DNA from: Hysterium pulicare CBS 123377
Lineage: Eukaryota; Ascomycota; Dothideomycetes; Hysteriales; Hysteriaceae
Direction of reading: 5' to 3'
NCBI GenBank assembly: GCA_000467715.1
Contig: AJFK01001051.1
Coordinates: 1-64,000 of the forward strand
DNA: 64,000 nucleotides
Position numbers and translations under genes: made by a program. The notes under the pieces were generated by a model. That model was not told the origin of the DNA and ran no database searches. It worked only from the letters and a program-made list of their open reading frames with translations. Position 1 is the first letter of the stretch. Each line of letters starts with the position of its first letter. Positions 10,948-21,748 of this stretch are shown here, one piece after another.

Positions 10948-11889
10948 TCACAACTTCGGCGCAGCAGATGCTCCCCCATCCAATGCAATCGTCGCTCCAT
11001 TAACCCAAGCACCCGCTCTACTCCCCAACCAAAGGCACGCCCCCGCAACGTCCTCCTTACTCCCAATCCTGCCCAACGGCACCCCGCTTTCAATAACATC
11101 CCTAAACTTATCCAACGTCGCCTTCATCATCTTGCTCTCAAAAGGACCACACGCCAACGTATTGCTCGTGATATGCCTCTTCCCCAAATGACTCGCCAGC
11201 GTTCTACTCAAATGATGCAGACCGGCTTTGGAGGCGGAGTATGCAAATGTTTCGAGGGCGGGGACGCGTAGACCATCTACGCTGCCGATATTTATTATGC
11301 GGGCTGGATCGCTGGGTGTAGCGGCGGCTTCGAGGTACGGAGTTAGGAGTTGAGTTATTGTAAAGACGCGTTGCAGGTTTAGTGTTAGGACACGGGTCCA
11401 GGCGCTGGAAGGATAGGTGGCGTAAGATTCGCCCCAGTTGCTGCCGCTATTGTTTACTAGAATGTGGAGTTCTGAGGCATCCGTTAGCTAGGATAACCAC
11501 AATTCATATACCCGCTTCCTCCTGCTCTTGTACCCTGAGATTTTGGGATATAGAGGGATTGTTCACGTACTCTTCTCCCGCTTCCCAAACTCCTCAGCTA
11601 ATCTCTTACAATCATCCTCTTTGTAAAAGTCCGCGGCTATGTAATCTGCCTTGCCCTTTCCCAATGCATTGAGCTCTTTACATGCTTGTTCACAGGCTTT
11701 GGCATCTCGGGATGATATGTAGACACTAGCTCCATTTTGGACGAAGCCTTCGGATATCATGCGCCCTATTCCTTTTGCGCCACCGGTTACGAGCACGACT
11801 TTGTCCTGGAAAATGTTAGTGGAGTGGAGCTACGGGAAGATCTTGTGAAGCGTGGGTACCTTCACGTCGAAGAGGTTTGAAACGTCCAT
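10948..11889 (-). CDS. short-chain dehydrogenase/reductase (RhlG/FabG-like)
   Basis: Exons 11889-11860, 11805-11571 and 11471-10948 join to 262 residues. The start exon codes only ten residues (MDVSNLFDVK). The Rossmann motif is TGGAKGIG (about residues 16-23), the NNSG stretch follows after the second intron, the catalytic Ser lies in INIGSVDG and the Tyr/Lys pair in YSASKAG, so all SDR catalytic residues are present. A C-terminal cofactor-fold segment ends in ALDGGASAAPKL. Close fungal relatives are annotated as rhamnolipid-type 3-oxoacyl reductases; the final residues PKL could weakly resemble a peroxisomal tag, but this is speculative. The protein should use NADP(H) on a 3-keto or alcohol substrate that the sequence does not reveal. 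Confidence 0.85.
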
Positions 11890-12537
11890 CTTGAGAAAGT
11901 ATGTATAAGAAGATAGGAAAGGAATTGAGAGTGAACTGTGGAAACGAGAATGATGCGGGTTGAGATATGAGCGTGGAGAATATGGGGAAGAGCCGAGGTT
12001 CGGTAAATGGTTCTTCCATCCCCGTTTATCAACCGATAGCCGGTAGGCTTCACTTCAGCTAATGGCTTTCTAGTCTAATGTTTCTAGCAGAGAACGGCTT
12101 ACCACGAGCTCAGACATGAATTATCAAGTTGTTTAAGGTGCTGACACTTCTTCATAAGAAGGGAAACATTGAAAGGCCGCCGGCTTCAGCATTGAGTTAC
12201 AAGCTTGGTATTAGCACCCTGTAAAATAATAAAAAAACACTTCCGAAAACATCTCGGTGGTATTCTTAATACCTATCTACACCTTATCTCCTTATCATAT
12301 AGTTCGAATCTTTTCCTCTTGCATGTCTTACTGCAGTACGTTCATGCCTGAATCCTCGGGTACGAGCACGGCACGGGAGCCATGTCCAAGCCGTCTCCCG
12401 GTCCCACACATATAAACAGCGATTAATGAAGGACGAAGCAGATGCTCTCATAGGCAATATAGAAAGCCATTCATAGACAACTTCTTTGATCACACCCAAT
12501 AGACCCTCGAACAATCCCACGTTCCACCTCTTCCAAA
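11890..12537. other. divergent promoter region, SDR and DJ-1-like gene
   Basis: 648 bp between two divergent start codons, with no convincing frame. AT-rich around 12215-12300. No operator recognised. Confidence 0.4.
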
Positions 12538-13338
12538 ATGACCAACCCAAAACCCGTCCGCATAGGCGTCCTCCTAGCCCTTCCAGTCCAACTCCTCGAT
12601 CTGGCACCCGTCGATCTCTTCAACATGCTCACAAAAGACTACCTCCAAGCCTGCAACCTCCCCGAACCACTCGTCTCCCTCGGCGTCCCAGTCAACATAA
12701 CCTACATCGCCCCCTCCGGCGCCGACTCTATCGTCGAATGCACCGCAAACGCCGGTCTACGCATCAACGCTTCACTCACCGACGCCTCCGTTGCCCCCGG
12801 GAGCCTTGACATCCTCATGATACCAGGACCAGACCCCTCCATGGTGCCGGATGAACCGGCGTTGGAGTTTGTGAGGGAGCATGTGAAGGCGGGGGGTACG
12901 CTTTTGACGGTTTGTACGGGGATTTTCGTCGCTGGGTATGCAGGGGTGTTGGATGGGAAGAGAGCGACTGGACCACGGGAAGTTATTGGATTGATGCTGA
13001 AGAAGAAGTTTCCGGGAGTGACGTGGGAGGAGAAGAGGTGGGTTGTTGATGGGAGGATTTGGACAGCAGGTGAGTGCAGCCGTTTCTCTATGAGGTTTTC
13101 TGTTTTTGATTAATGCTGACATTACCACCATGTAGGCGGCATTACTAATGGGCACGACATGGTCGCTGCGTACATTAAGCAACGTTGGCCTGGTCCATTG
13201 TCCCAAGTTGTCTGTGCGCTGGCAGATGTAGGAGATAGATCGCAAGAGTATCAGACAGGTCGAGCTAGGGAGACTTCTTGGTGGCTGTGGCAGATTATTA
13301 GGGCGTGGTTCGGGGCTGGGAAGGCAAAGAGTTCGTGA
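12538..13338 (+). CDS. DJ-1/PfpI (class I glutamine amidotransferase-like) protein
   Basis: Exons 12538-13069 and 13136-13338 (66-bp GT-AG intron) give 244 residues. The DJ-1/PfpI fold is shown by the start strand (RIGVLLALPVQLLDLAPVDLF), ILMIPGPDP at the oxyanion region and the nucleophile elbow TVCTGIFVAG with Cys near residue 122, followed by ATGPREVIG. The second exon carries GGITNGHDMVAAYI and the C-terminal helix. Fungal members of this group are mostly uncharacterised; relatives are glyoxalase III-like, isonitrile-hydratase-like or chaperone-like. The nucleophilic Cys is present, so an enzyme is plausible. A 5' codon bias rich in C switches to G-rich after position 12840, as in the peptidase gene. 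Confidence 0.82.
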
Positions 13339-13579
13339 TATCGAGGAAGTGTGGAGATTCAAAGTCATCTGAGCTACCGGATTTTATTCTCTCTGTTGAG
13401 CGCATTCGTTTTTCGCTGCACATGATGATAGCATCTTACGAAGGATTTTTGCACTGTATTTGTTTAGCTTCCTCAACTAGGGGTATAATTCTTCTCTTGG
13501 CTCACTGAGAGCAATCCAAACCACCTTGAAAACTTTTCGTGTCCCAAAGACGCCATATTCGCAACTCATTTCGCAACAT

Positions 13580-14374
13580 TCATACAGCGCCAGCTCTCCT
13601 CTTTTCCAGTATCTCCCTCCTCAGGTTTTCAGCAGCAACTTCGGTCTCCAGCGTTCTTCCAACACCTTTCTTCCACGTCTCCTCCAGCGTCGTCAACTCA
13701 CCCCTAACACTATCTTGCTGCGCCCTCCTCGCACCCTCAACAGCCTCCCCCTGTGCCCTCGTATCCGCCAACTCGGCCTCAATGCCCCTCAAGATATCCT
13801 CAAGCTGCGAATTGCCAATCAACCAAGCGTTCTTTCCATATTGCTCCAAGAGTCCCAACTCCGTCAATCTCGTACTGAGGTATTCAGAACTTGTATAAGC
13901 CTTTTTCAGGGTATCGTTCCATTGCGCTAGTAATTCTGGCTTTTCTTCGTCGCTGGTGGGATAGGTATTCGGTGGTGCTTCAAGAGCTTCATAGCGTGCG
14001 AGGTCTACGCCTTGAATTTTGTATTTGGGATCCTCAGCTAAATGCGCATGTTCTGCCTCTAGCGCATCTGAAAATTTTGGTGTATACGCCGCAGATGACG
14101 GTATTAAAGCCGGATGTAATTGACTCGCATCCACGCCCGCACTCCGAATCTCTGCCTCTATGAGCGATTTTGCGGACGCGAGTGAGGTATCTGTGGGCGC
14201 AGCGTCGACGTCTAGCGGCGAGCCGAGTTAGCACATGCAATGTGAATGTGATAGCGAATGAACCGGGAGCGGAGGAACTCATAGGATGGGGAAAGAAGGA
14301 GGGGAAAGTTTATTGATAAATTAGATTGCGGACTTACAGGGGAGAGAGTCATAGGATTCGTTGATGAGCGGCAT
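13580..14374 (-). CDS. pre-mRNA-splicing factor SPF27 (BCAS2 family)
   Basis: Exons 14374-14338 and 14211-13580 (126-bp intron) give 222 residues, the usual length for the family. The start is MPLINESYDSLPYVD, matching the conserved N-terminal LPYID-like motif of SPF27/BCAS2. The middle carries YEALEAPP, and the C-terminal half is a long coiled coil (LEDILRGIEAELADTRAQ and beyond). SPF27 is a core subunit of the Prp19/NineTeen complex that acts in spliceosome activation in the nucleus. This is a housekeeping gene and a useful synteny anchor. It faces away from the ceramidase gene, sharing a promoter of about 330 bp. Confidence 0.9.
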
Positions 14375-14700
14375 CGCGTCCGGAGTAGTGGGAAATTGGG
14401 GAATGGGTATGCTTTTATCGTGCGCGAGTGAGGGAGAAGTTTGGAGGCAGGCAGGGTGCGGAGGTCAGCCGCCGAGAATAGCGTGTGGTTGCCCCTGCTT
14501 TGGCTGCGGATGCGCCGTCTTTCGCGTAACAAGCCCGCCAGTGCGCACCCAAAACGTCACACGCCACCGAGGGGGAGCTCATCAAGCATCCTTCACATCC
14601 CAGCCAACCAGCTATTCACCCTCGCTGGTTCCAAGGGTGTACACCATGTAGCACACCACCTACCTTTCCTAGTACACCAATATCCAAGGGGTTCGCAGCT
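14375..14700. promoter_or_regulatory. shared promoter, SPF27 and neutral ceramidase
   Basis: 326 bp between divergent start codons. No open frame of note and no known operator recognised. Confidence 0.45.
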
Positions 14701-17105
14701 ATGTTATCCTCCAAATCCCCACGTCCCGAGCATGCGACGAAAGCCGCCTCTGCTGTCACCATTCGACCTTCGTCTGCGAGAATGGCACGCTCCCATACAG
14801 CTGTCGCCCTGGCCGCGGCGCTCTTCGCTCTTTTGATTATCTCACAGCTGGTCGTTAATTTGGGGCTCCCGCAGTTGGATTTCTGGCATTGGAAGTTGGA
14901 TAATGAGAGGGAGCGGCTTCCGCAGACCCATCTCCATTTCACTGAAAAGGATTCGGCGGCGAATGGGACGGCACAGGCAACGCAGTATTTGCTGGGTGTT
15001 GGGAAGGCGGATATTACGGGGTGGGACTGACAGAAGACATGTGCAAAAGAACTCTGCTAACTGGATTTGGTAGACCCGTCGTCGAGCTCAATCTGATGGG
15101 CTATGCCAATACCTCGCAAATCGGAACCGGCCTTCGACAACGCCTCTATTCTCGCGCCTTCATCGTTGCAGATCCTAATGACGCATCTTCGCGCTTCATA
15201 TACATGGTTTTGGATACCCAGTCTGGAGATACTGCTATCAGGAATGGAATTCTGGAAGGGTTGCAGGGTATGGGTTCTGGATACTCTATGTATCTCCAGA
15301 AGAACGTGGCCGTGACAGGCACGCATAGTCATTCTGGGCCTGGAGCTTGGTTGAACTATCTACTGCCTCAGATCACGAGCTTGGGCTTTGATAAGCAGAG
15401 TTACCAAGCCATCGTAGATGGAGCTTTGCTCTCAATTAAGCGGGCTCATGAAAGTCTTGCTTTAGGGACCATCAGTACGGGATCTGGGAAGGTTACGGAT
15501 GCCAATATCAACCGCAGTTTGTACGCCTACCTCGCAAACCCTCAATCCGAGCGAGACCGGTATCCGGATAACGTCGATAAAACCATGACCCTGCTGAAGT
15601 TTACGAGAGCTAGCGATGGGAAAGACATCGGTATCCTCACCTGGTTTGCTGTCCATGGAACTTCTCTCCTTGGAAATCAGACTATTGTTGCGGCAGACAA
15701 CAAAGGTGTGGCAGCTTACCTATTTGAGCAGGCAATGAAGAGCAACTCGAATGCCGCCTCAGGTTTTGTGGCCGGCTTCTCTCAGGCCAACGTCGGTGAC
15801 ACCACTCCTAATGTCAACGGAGCTTGGTGTGAAGACGGCTCAAACCAGCAATGCTCCCTCGAGAACAGCACCTGTGGCGGTAAGAGTCAACCTTGTCACG
15901 GACGCGGACCTTACTTCGGACTTAATGACGGAGGTGCCAAGTCATGCTATGAAATTGGTAGACGTCAACAGGCCGGCGCTATGTCTATTTACCAATCTGC
16001 ACTCGAACCCATTACAGGAAGCTCTATTCGCTCATTCCATACTTTTGTAGATTTCTCCAACTACACGTTCACCCTCCCTAATGGATCTATCGCATCGACA
16101 TGCCCTGCCGCAATGGGGAACTCTTTCGCGGCTGGAACGACAGACGGACCCGGTGCTTTCGACTTCACGCAAAACGATCCAGGAGCACCGACTAACCCAT
16201 TCTGGAATGTCGTTGGTGGTCTCATCGCCGAGCCATCCCCGAAACAAATAGCATGCCAATACCCAAAGCCTATCCTGCTTAACGTAGGCGAAGCACACCT
16301 ACCATACGACTGGTCTCCCAACGTCGTAGATATCCAAGCACTACGAGTTGGCAATCTCATTATCATCGTGTCACCCGGAGAGGCGACTACAATGAGCGGA
16401 AGGCGCTGGAGAGAAGCCGTCTACAACGCCGCAAGTTCCTCAAGCCTAATCTCAAATTCCTCTTCATCTCCCATTGTGGTTCTAGGAGGCCCAGCAAACA
16501 CTTACACGCACTATATAGCCACAGAAGAAGAATACGGTATCCAGCGCTATGAAGGTGCTAGTACGCTCCACGGACCTAACACTCTGAACGCATACATCAA
16601 CGCAACCCTTACATATCTCCCTTACCTCTCCGACTCAAGCACTTCCCCATCCCCAGCCGGCCCTTCACCACCAGACAACCGCAACCGCAGTCTAAGTTTC
16701 ATAACAGGCGTCGTCTACGACGGCGCCCCTCTCGGCAAAAAATTCGGCGCCGTCTCCAGCGACGTCTTCTCCAGCTACACGCGCGGCTCCATCGTCTCCG
16801 CGACCTTCGTCGGCGCAAACCCGAGAAATAACCTCCATCTAGAAACTACTTACACGGCAGTCGAACAACAGCAATCTGATAGCACGTGGAAGCAGATCAA
16901 AGACGACATGGATTGGGAATTGGTGATGGAATGGAAGAGGACGAATGAAGTGTTGGGGTATTCGGAGGTTAAGATTACCTGGGATACGAGTGTTAGTAGT
17001 CCAGCGAGCGGGACGTATAGGTTGAGGTATTTTGGAGATTCGAAGGGGATTACGGGGACGATTACGCCGTTTAATGGGACGAGTGGGGTGTTTAAGTTGA
17101 CGTGA
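14701..17105 (+). CDS. neutral ceramidase, N-terminal membrane anchor
   Basis: Exons 14701-15020 and 15074-17105 (53-bp intron) give 783 residues. A hydrophobic segment at about residues 35-53 (ALAAALFALLIISQLVV) after a basic N-terminus predicts a type II anchor or an uncleaved signal. The catalytic domain begins at GVGKADITGPVVELNLMGY. Zinc-site motifs are present (GTHSHSGPGAW near residue 190 and WFAVHGTS near 300), as is the substrate-site motif NVGDTTPN near residue 348. The C-terminal immunoglobulin-like domain starts near residue 620. The enzyme hydrolyses ceramide to sphingosine and fatty acid at the cell surface or in the secretory route. In the active-site motif I expect Ser (GDxSPN), and this protein has Thr; see findings. 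Many NxS/T sites suggest glycosylation. Confidence 0.92.
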
Positions 17106-17409
17106 TGTGGAATTGGTATTGGAATTGGGATTGGAGTTGGAGTTGGTCGTGTAAAGTTATATTTTCTGGGAAAGTTGATCGAGGATTTGTAAATGATAGA
17201 AAGTACTTGTTAATACCATTGTTAGGCTTCGGACTTGAGTCCTTTTTCCATCCCCTCGCAAAATCGAGATTCGTTTCCACATCCAGCAACATTTTAAGCA
17301 GCTCGTACCTCTAAGACGCCTTCGCTAAGTCTAAACACCAGAGGCTTGCACAGTCTTGAAGGGCCGCCTGCTTAGTTCATCCATTTTACTGCCTCCCTAG
17401 TCATCCCTA

Positions 17410-17467
17410 CACGTGACCCAAATCCTCCCTCGCCCTTCCCCGCTTCCCACCTCCGTACCTATATAAA
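17410..17467 (+). promoter_or_regulatory. promoter-like module: CACGTG plus TATATAAA
   Basis: CACGTG at 17410-17415, a C/T-rich spacer, then TATATAAA at 17460-17467 followed by C-rich DNA. The arrangement is the same as in the two minus-strand modules downstream. The first ATG after it in this strand is only at about 17579-17609 and opens an unremarkable 87-codon frame, so the transcript it would drive is unclear. Confidence 0.35.
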
Positions 17468-18359
17468 TCCCCAATTCCCTCCTCTTCCAAACTCTCCACT
17501 ACAACATTCAATAGCATAGACTTCGGGTCGGTCCTCGGATCAGACTTTCTCCAAACAAACTCCCGATGGAGGTGGATTTGGGGGTATAGTCAACTGCATG
17601 TATGAAATATGGCAGCTGTGGCCAGGAAGAAACAAGCTTTGGATCGATGGGTGGGGTTTGGCTTCCTACAAACAAACCTAGCGCCCGGAGATGCTGGGGT
17701 GGTGGGAGGACCAAACGATATCAAGACCGAGGTGAATGGCTCTGTGTGGTTGACTGGGGATCAACATGGTGCTGAAGGTGAAATATGGGGTGGTGTTGGA
17801 GTGTGGGGGCATGATGGAGAGGAGACTGAAAGAGGGCAGGGAAGTCTGTTGAAGAGTACTACCGGTTGGTGATGATCAGCAGTGCCATCACGCTTAATGA
17901 GGGCTTCGACCGGGTTTAAAAGGCGCTCTTCATCAGAAATCCAGCAAAGCCGAGCCCCCGGAGACCTCAATTACGATAGTTCCTCTTCTTTCCACATGGT
18001 TTCGAGCCATCTAGGTAGTTTGAGTTTCCCACAAGCTCCACCAAGGACCATGATGCTAGAGTTTGATTGAGTTCTGTTGCGGTACGTCCACGGAGACCAC
18101 AACCCCAGCATAGGTCCGGAAATTCGAGCTTTTTGAACTTCAGTGTAGAATGTATGTTTCTGGTCCAAGCACGCACCATAGGCTGGTGGCGCGGCGATTT
18201 ATAGTCAGGTGTTTGGCCATTTGCGGCATCCCGCGACCAATTCGCTGTTTCTGAGTTGCGATTTTGGGCCGAGGCGCCCGCCATGGACCGGGAATCAAGT
18301 GAAGCTGTGATGGTCTGGTTGGTGGAGTGTGGAGAAAAAGAGATTTAGAGAGGTAGGGG

Positions 18360-18416
18360 TTTATATAGATGTTGGGAGGAGGACGAAGTGGAGATTTGTA
18401 AGTGGTGCCCCACGTG
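18360..18416 (-). promoter_or_regulatory. promoter-like module with TATATAAA (copy A)
   Basis: Read on the minus strand: CACGTG (18411-18416), a C/T-rich spacer, CAACATC, then TATATAAA (18367-18360). An ATG follows about 75 bp downstream at 18284 and opens a 105-codon frame of unknown worth. The segment resembles 19045-19102. Confidence 0.4.
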
Positions 18417-18980
18417 AGGATGGACTGGGACGTGTTGAATGTGGAAGCCGTTATTCCTTGATGAAGGATATTGGTGAGTTGATATAGCCCATCATCACTG
18501 TTTGCTGCTGATGTTTGCTCATAGGACTAGAATATTCCAACAGGATGAGCATCAACGAGACCAACTACCATGAGGTCAGAAAAGGGTAATGGCCGTTTAG
18601 CTAGCCGCAAGTACTAGGTCTCCTCGATGCAAGATGTCTACTAATACATTTTCTGGTACTGCTCGTCGTTATCAAAGACTCCTCTTACGCGTTATCATTG
18701 AAACAACACCACAGTACAATTACGGTCTAATACGAACTTCTTCAAGGATCCGGCCGTCCCCGCACATAGAATGTAAGAGAACCTTACATATGAAGGTCCA
18801 CCAGAGCAAGGACACGATCCACATTCCAATAAAATATTGCTCTGTTTTAAGAGCAAGCTGTCTTTACCAGCTATTCCGCTCTGAGCCAACGACAAGCATA
18901 AAGCCGAATTTGGCACCAGTATGATCCGCAACCATTGGGTGACTGTTGCTGCACGTTCTGGACTGGTGGTCCTGAAGTTG

Positions 18981-19029
18981 TGCGGGAAAAGTAGAGTGGG
19001 AAATATGCGGGAAAAGTAGAGTGGGAACA
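18981..19029 (+). repeat. two-unit tandem repeat, about 25 bp
   Basis: TGCGGGAAAAGTAGAGTGGG occurs at 18981 and again at 19006, with the next bases (AA) also shared. It lies between the copy B TATA box and the downstream ATG, so it is a duplication inside a putative 5' leader. Confidence 0.8.
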
Positions 19030-19044
19030 GACCGGAAGAGGGGC

Positions 19045-19102
19045 TTTATATAGATGTTGGAGAGGAGATGAAGGAGGGGGATTAGTAAGGTGGTCGGTAC
19101 GT
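19045..19102 (-). promoter_or_regulatory. promoter-like module with TATATAAA (copy B)
   Basis: Read on the minus strand: CACGTA, a C/T-rich spacer, CAACATC, TATATAAA (19052-19045), then a C-rich leader. It shares order and much sequence with copy A 685 bp away, in the same orientation, which suggests a diverged segmental duplication. Confidence 0.4.
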
Positions 19103-19558
19103 GTAAGTGAATCAAAGTAATAGAAAGGAGGGAAGAGATACAAGGACCAAGCTCGAGAAAGAATGCCAAGCAAGATTCAGGCTGGCTGCAGAAGATGGTC
19201 ACTCGACTGTTAATTTCCAACTGACAAGGCCAGGCCGAAGCAATTCGTCTGTTGATCATCTTTCTGGTATGCTCACCATTATCATAGCGTACGGCTGCTC
19301 TGCACTATCATTAGGAAGATTCCATTTATGGGGGTCATAAACGCAACTCTTCAAGTCTTCGTGCAGAAATAGCTTGATATGAAAATTAGCTAGCTAGTAC
19401 TAGAAGCTCATAGATATTCGGTGGCCGAGCTTGGATGGATGCTCGTGTTGATCACTCAAGCATGATGTGAGATAGTAGATATTAAGAAATACAGTTCTGA
19501 GGTTCAGTTATGTGAGAGAACCATTGGGGGGATGGAGACACAGTCATACTCCGTATTT

Positions 19559-19622
19559 CACGTTTCACTCTCCACTTTCCATTTCCCACCTTTCAGTCTC
19601 CACCTTTCACTTTCACTCCACC
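19559..19622 (+). repeat. pyrimidine-rich imperfect repeat tract
   Basis: About 60 bp made of imperfect repeats of CACTTTC, CCACTTTC and CACCTTTC units on the plus strand. No gene is attached. It is likely simple-sequence drift or an old leader. Confidence 0.5.
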
Positions 19623-19707
19623 GAACTACCCAAACTAGACAAAGATTATTGATCTTGGTATCACCTATATGTTAAATTTAATTTTTCTAGTTACTAAACA
19701 GTTGCAT

Positions 19708-19805
19708 TGCCCGGTGGCGGGGTGGATAAGAGCACTGCTTCAAGGTTGTAACGTCGCGTAACATCTTGGTACGGTGTTCGATTCCGATCTATGGCAACAT
19801 TTTTT
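19708..19805 (+). pseudogene. degenerate tRNA-like (Pol III) element
   Basis: An A-box-like TGGCGGGGTGG (19715-19725) and a B-box-like TGTTCGATTCC (19775-19785) are spaced as in a tRNA gene. TGCC at 19708 can pair with GGCA at 19793-19796, and a run of six T (19800-19805) follows directly. The D stem pairs only in part, the T stem is broken and the total length (90 nt) would need a long variable arm or an intron; a CAA anticodon (Leu) can be drawn but with a poor stem. It is best read as a tRNA relic or tRNA-derived short element, not a working tRNA. Confidence 0.35.
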
Positions 19806-20672
19806 CTTTTTGCATTCTCCCATATCTTAGTGGGAGTTACTTATAATAAACCTTTTATTAGGGCTCGAAGTTGTGTAAGAAACAATCTAGAAATTATTTA
19901 TGGCAGCAACTGTTCTAAGCTAGCTTATTAGGAAGTGATTTTACATTATATGAACTACATTATTTTTGAATCTACTGTAGATGATCGTTAGCTAGCCTTA
20001 ATAGTTATCGTCATGACAGACTTGGAAACTGTTTCCCTTCTCACACTGCTCCCTTTAGTTCACGCGTAGTATGACCACCCAACGATTCTCGAGTGTAATG
20101 AACGATCTGAATCTAGATCATCTGAGCTACGCTCCCCATTCTCCCTTTGACCAATGAGTCTTGAAATACTTGAGGTCCATTGAACAGCATTTCCAGTCAG
20201 TAGTGATACTCAGCATGGGATATTCAAATCTTGAGCGGCTGATATTTATGAACCAGCGAGTAAGTAACAGATGCTTGGCATAGAGGTCAGAGCCTCCAGT
20301 CATCCAGTCCGGACCTCCATACGCATCTTCTTCATACATGAGTCTTACTTCTTATATTACTTTAGCATAGTCTTACTTAGACAGATCAATCTTGATGAAA
20401 GGCATCATAATCAGATGGTATCGTTGAAGTAGTTCTGAATATATATCAGTAGCATCACTGTTGTGGGTAGACCTGGAAAGTGGTTGAACCTCGGATCACC
20501 CAAGATCACGTCACGCCGCCATTTGCCTAGAGTCAGCTGGAGCTCCGGAAAATCTTAATGGCGGTCAAGGCTGGCTTTCTTCACCTTAAAACCCCATCTT
20601 CCCACCCACATTCTTTTTCCGTGAACCAACTCACGTCCAACTTTGATACCTGAACGCCGACATATCACAAAC

Positions 20673-21748
20673 ATGGCAATGGATGAAGCACATATATTGG
20701 AGGAAATGGAGCGTGTACTGGCGAGAAAAGTTCGAGACATTCCGCCATGGCACAAACCTCCCCTCCAAGTTAGAGAGTAAGTTTAGTTTAATGCCCTCAG
20801 GCTGTAATGAGATGTACTGACCATAGTCCAGCATTCTGTTCCAATCTCCGATTACCGATGTATCTCACTAGTAAGTTTTATGTTCCTGCAGATTGCCCAA
20901 GCAGAATTTCACTAACATTTCACTACAGCATCCCCGCCAAATACGGCCTCACATTCTTGTTCGGAAACCGCGAACTGATCGATCAAGCTGGGCGGAAGGC
21001 TATCAAGCACGGAGACCCCGATATCAGTAGAGCAATATTCTACTGGAACCTGGACCAAACCCATTCGTTCTCGAGGTTCTTTGAATCAATTCGTCACAAC
21101 ATCCTAGCATTCACCATCTTCACTGCAACAGAGCTGTCTAAGCGCTCAGAGCTGTCAGAAAAAACGGATTTCATGTCGACATTTATTCTCGCTTGGCAGG
21201 AATCAGTCACAACCCCTAATATATTCACAATGCGCGACAAGTTCCTTGATTTATGGAAGAACGGACCATACGAACTCGTACACTTCAAAGACCTTCAGTT
21301 GAAGGTGATGCGAAGTGAGGCTTGGAATCTACAGCAACAGGTGACAAAGTTAAAGGAGATACTGTCCGGTCCCCTCCGAGAAGGCGAAACTCAAGAAATG
21401 CGCGACAAGAAGGCTTATCGATTGCAGTCACTCTCGTGGATATTGAGCATTGAGCAGGATGCCAGGAAGCTTGAAGCACAGGGAATCAGAACAGGACTGA
21501 GGAACCACGGTGCTCAGGACCTCACACCAGACTCGTTCTTCCACGGGAAGACCCCACAACTCGACCATCCGATGGTTAGCGCTTTCATGAGGGACATCGA
21601 TGAGACAAAGGATCGGAAGCAAGAAAGGTACATTGGGGACATTGGATTGCAGAGTATGTTTGTGTTACCAGTTGATACTTGCATCAATCTGCTGCGCGAG
21701 GTTAATGATGGAAACCTGGAGGAGCTTCTTTCACGAATGTTCCTATAA
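20673..21748 (+). CDS. conserved fungal protein of unknown function
   Basis: Exons 20673-20776, 20832-20870 and 20929-21748 join in frame to 320 residues. The middle exon is only 39 bp; its acceptor must be the CCAG at 20828-20831, because the TAG five bases upstream would break the frame. The second intron has a CTAAC branch site and CTACAG acceptor. The protein has no signal peptide or clear membrane helix. It is rich in aromatic and charged residues, with SHYIPAKYGLTFLFGNREL near the start of exon 3 and a long helical stretch at about residues 170-210. Its complexity and clean gene structure argue that it is real and conserved, but I cannot name a domain. Confidence 0.72.

Larger units (their letters stand above)
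17106..20672. other. gene-poor region of 3.6 kb
   Basis: No firm gene. It holds three promoter-like modules with TATATAAA boxes (17410-17467 on plus, 18360-18416 and 19045-19102 on minus), a short tandem repeat, a pyrimidine-rich tract and a degenerate tRNA-like element, listed separately. Short minus-strand frames start at 18284 (105 codons) and at about 18925 (a short one) downstream of two of the TATA boxes. They show no family and may be small lineage-specific genes or non-coding transcripts. From about 19360 to 20400 the DNA is AT-rich and looks decayed. Confidence 0.4.

Noticed and set aside
12772-13368. 198-codon minus-strand frame
   Set aside because: Antisense of the DJ-1-like gene and its intron; low-complexity and without a fungal start context.
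20673-20930. Apparent frameshift in the conserved unknown gene
   Set aside because: The CCAG acceptor at 20828-20831, rather than the TAG five bases before, makes a 39-bp exon that keeps the frame.
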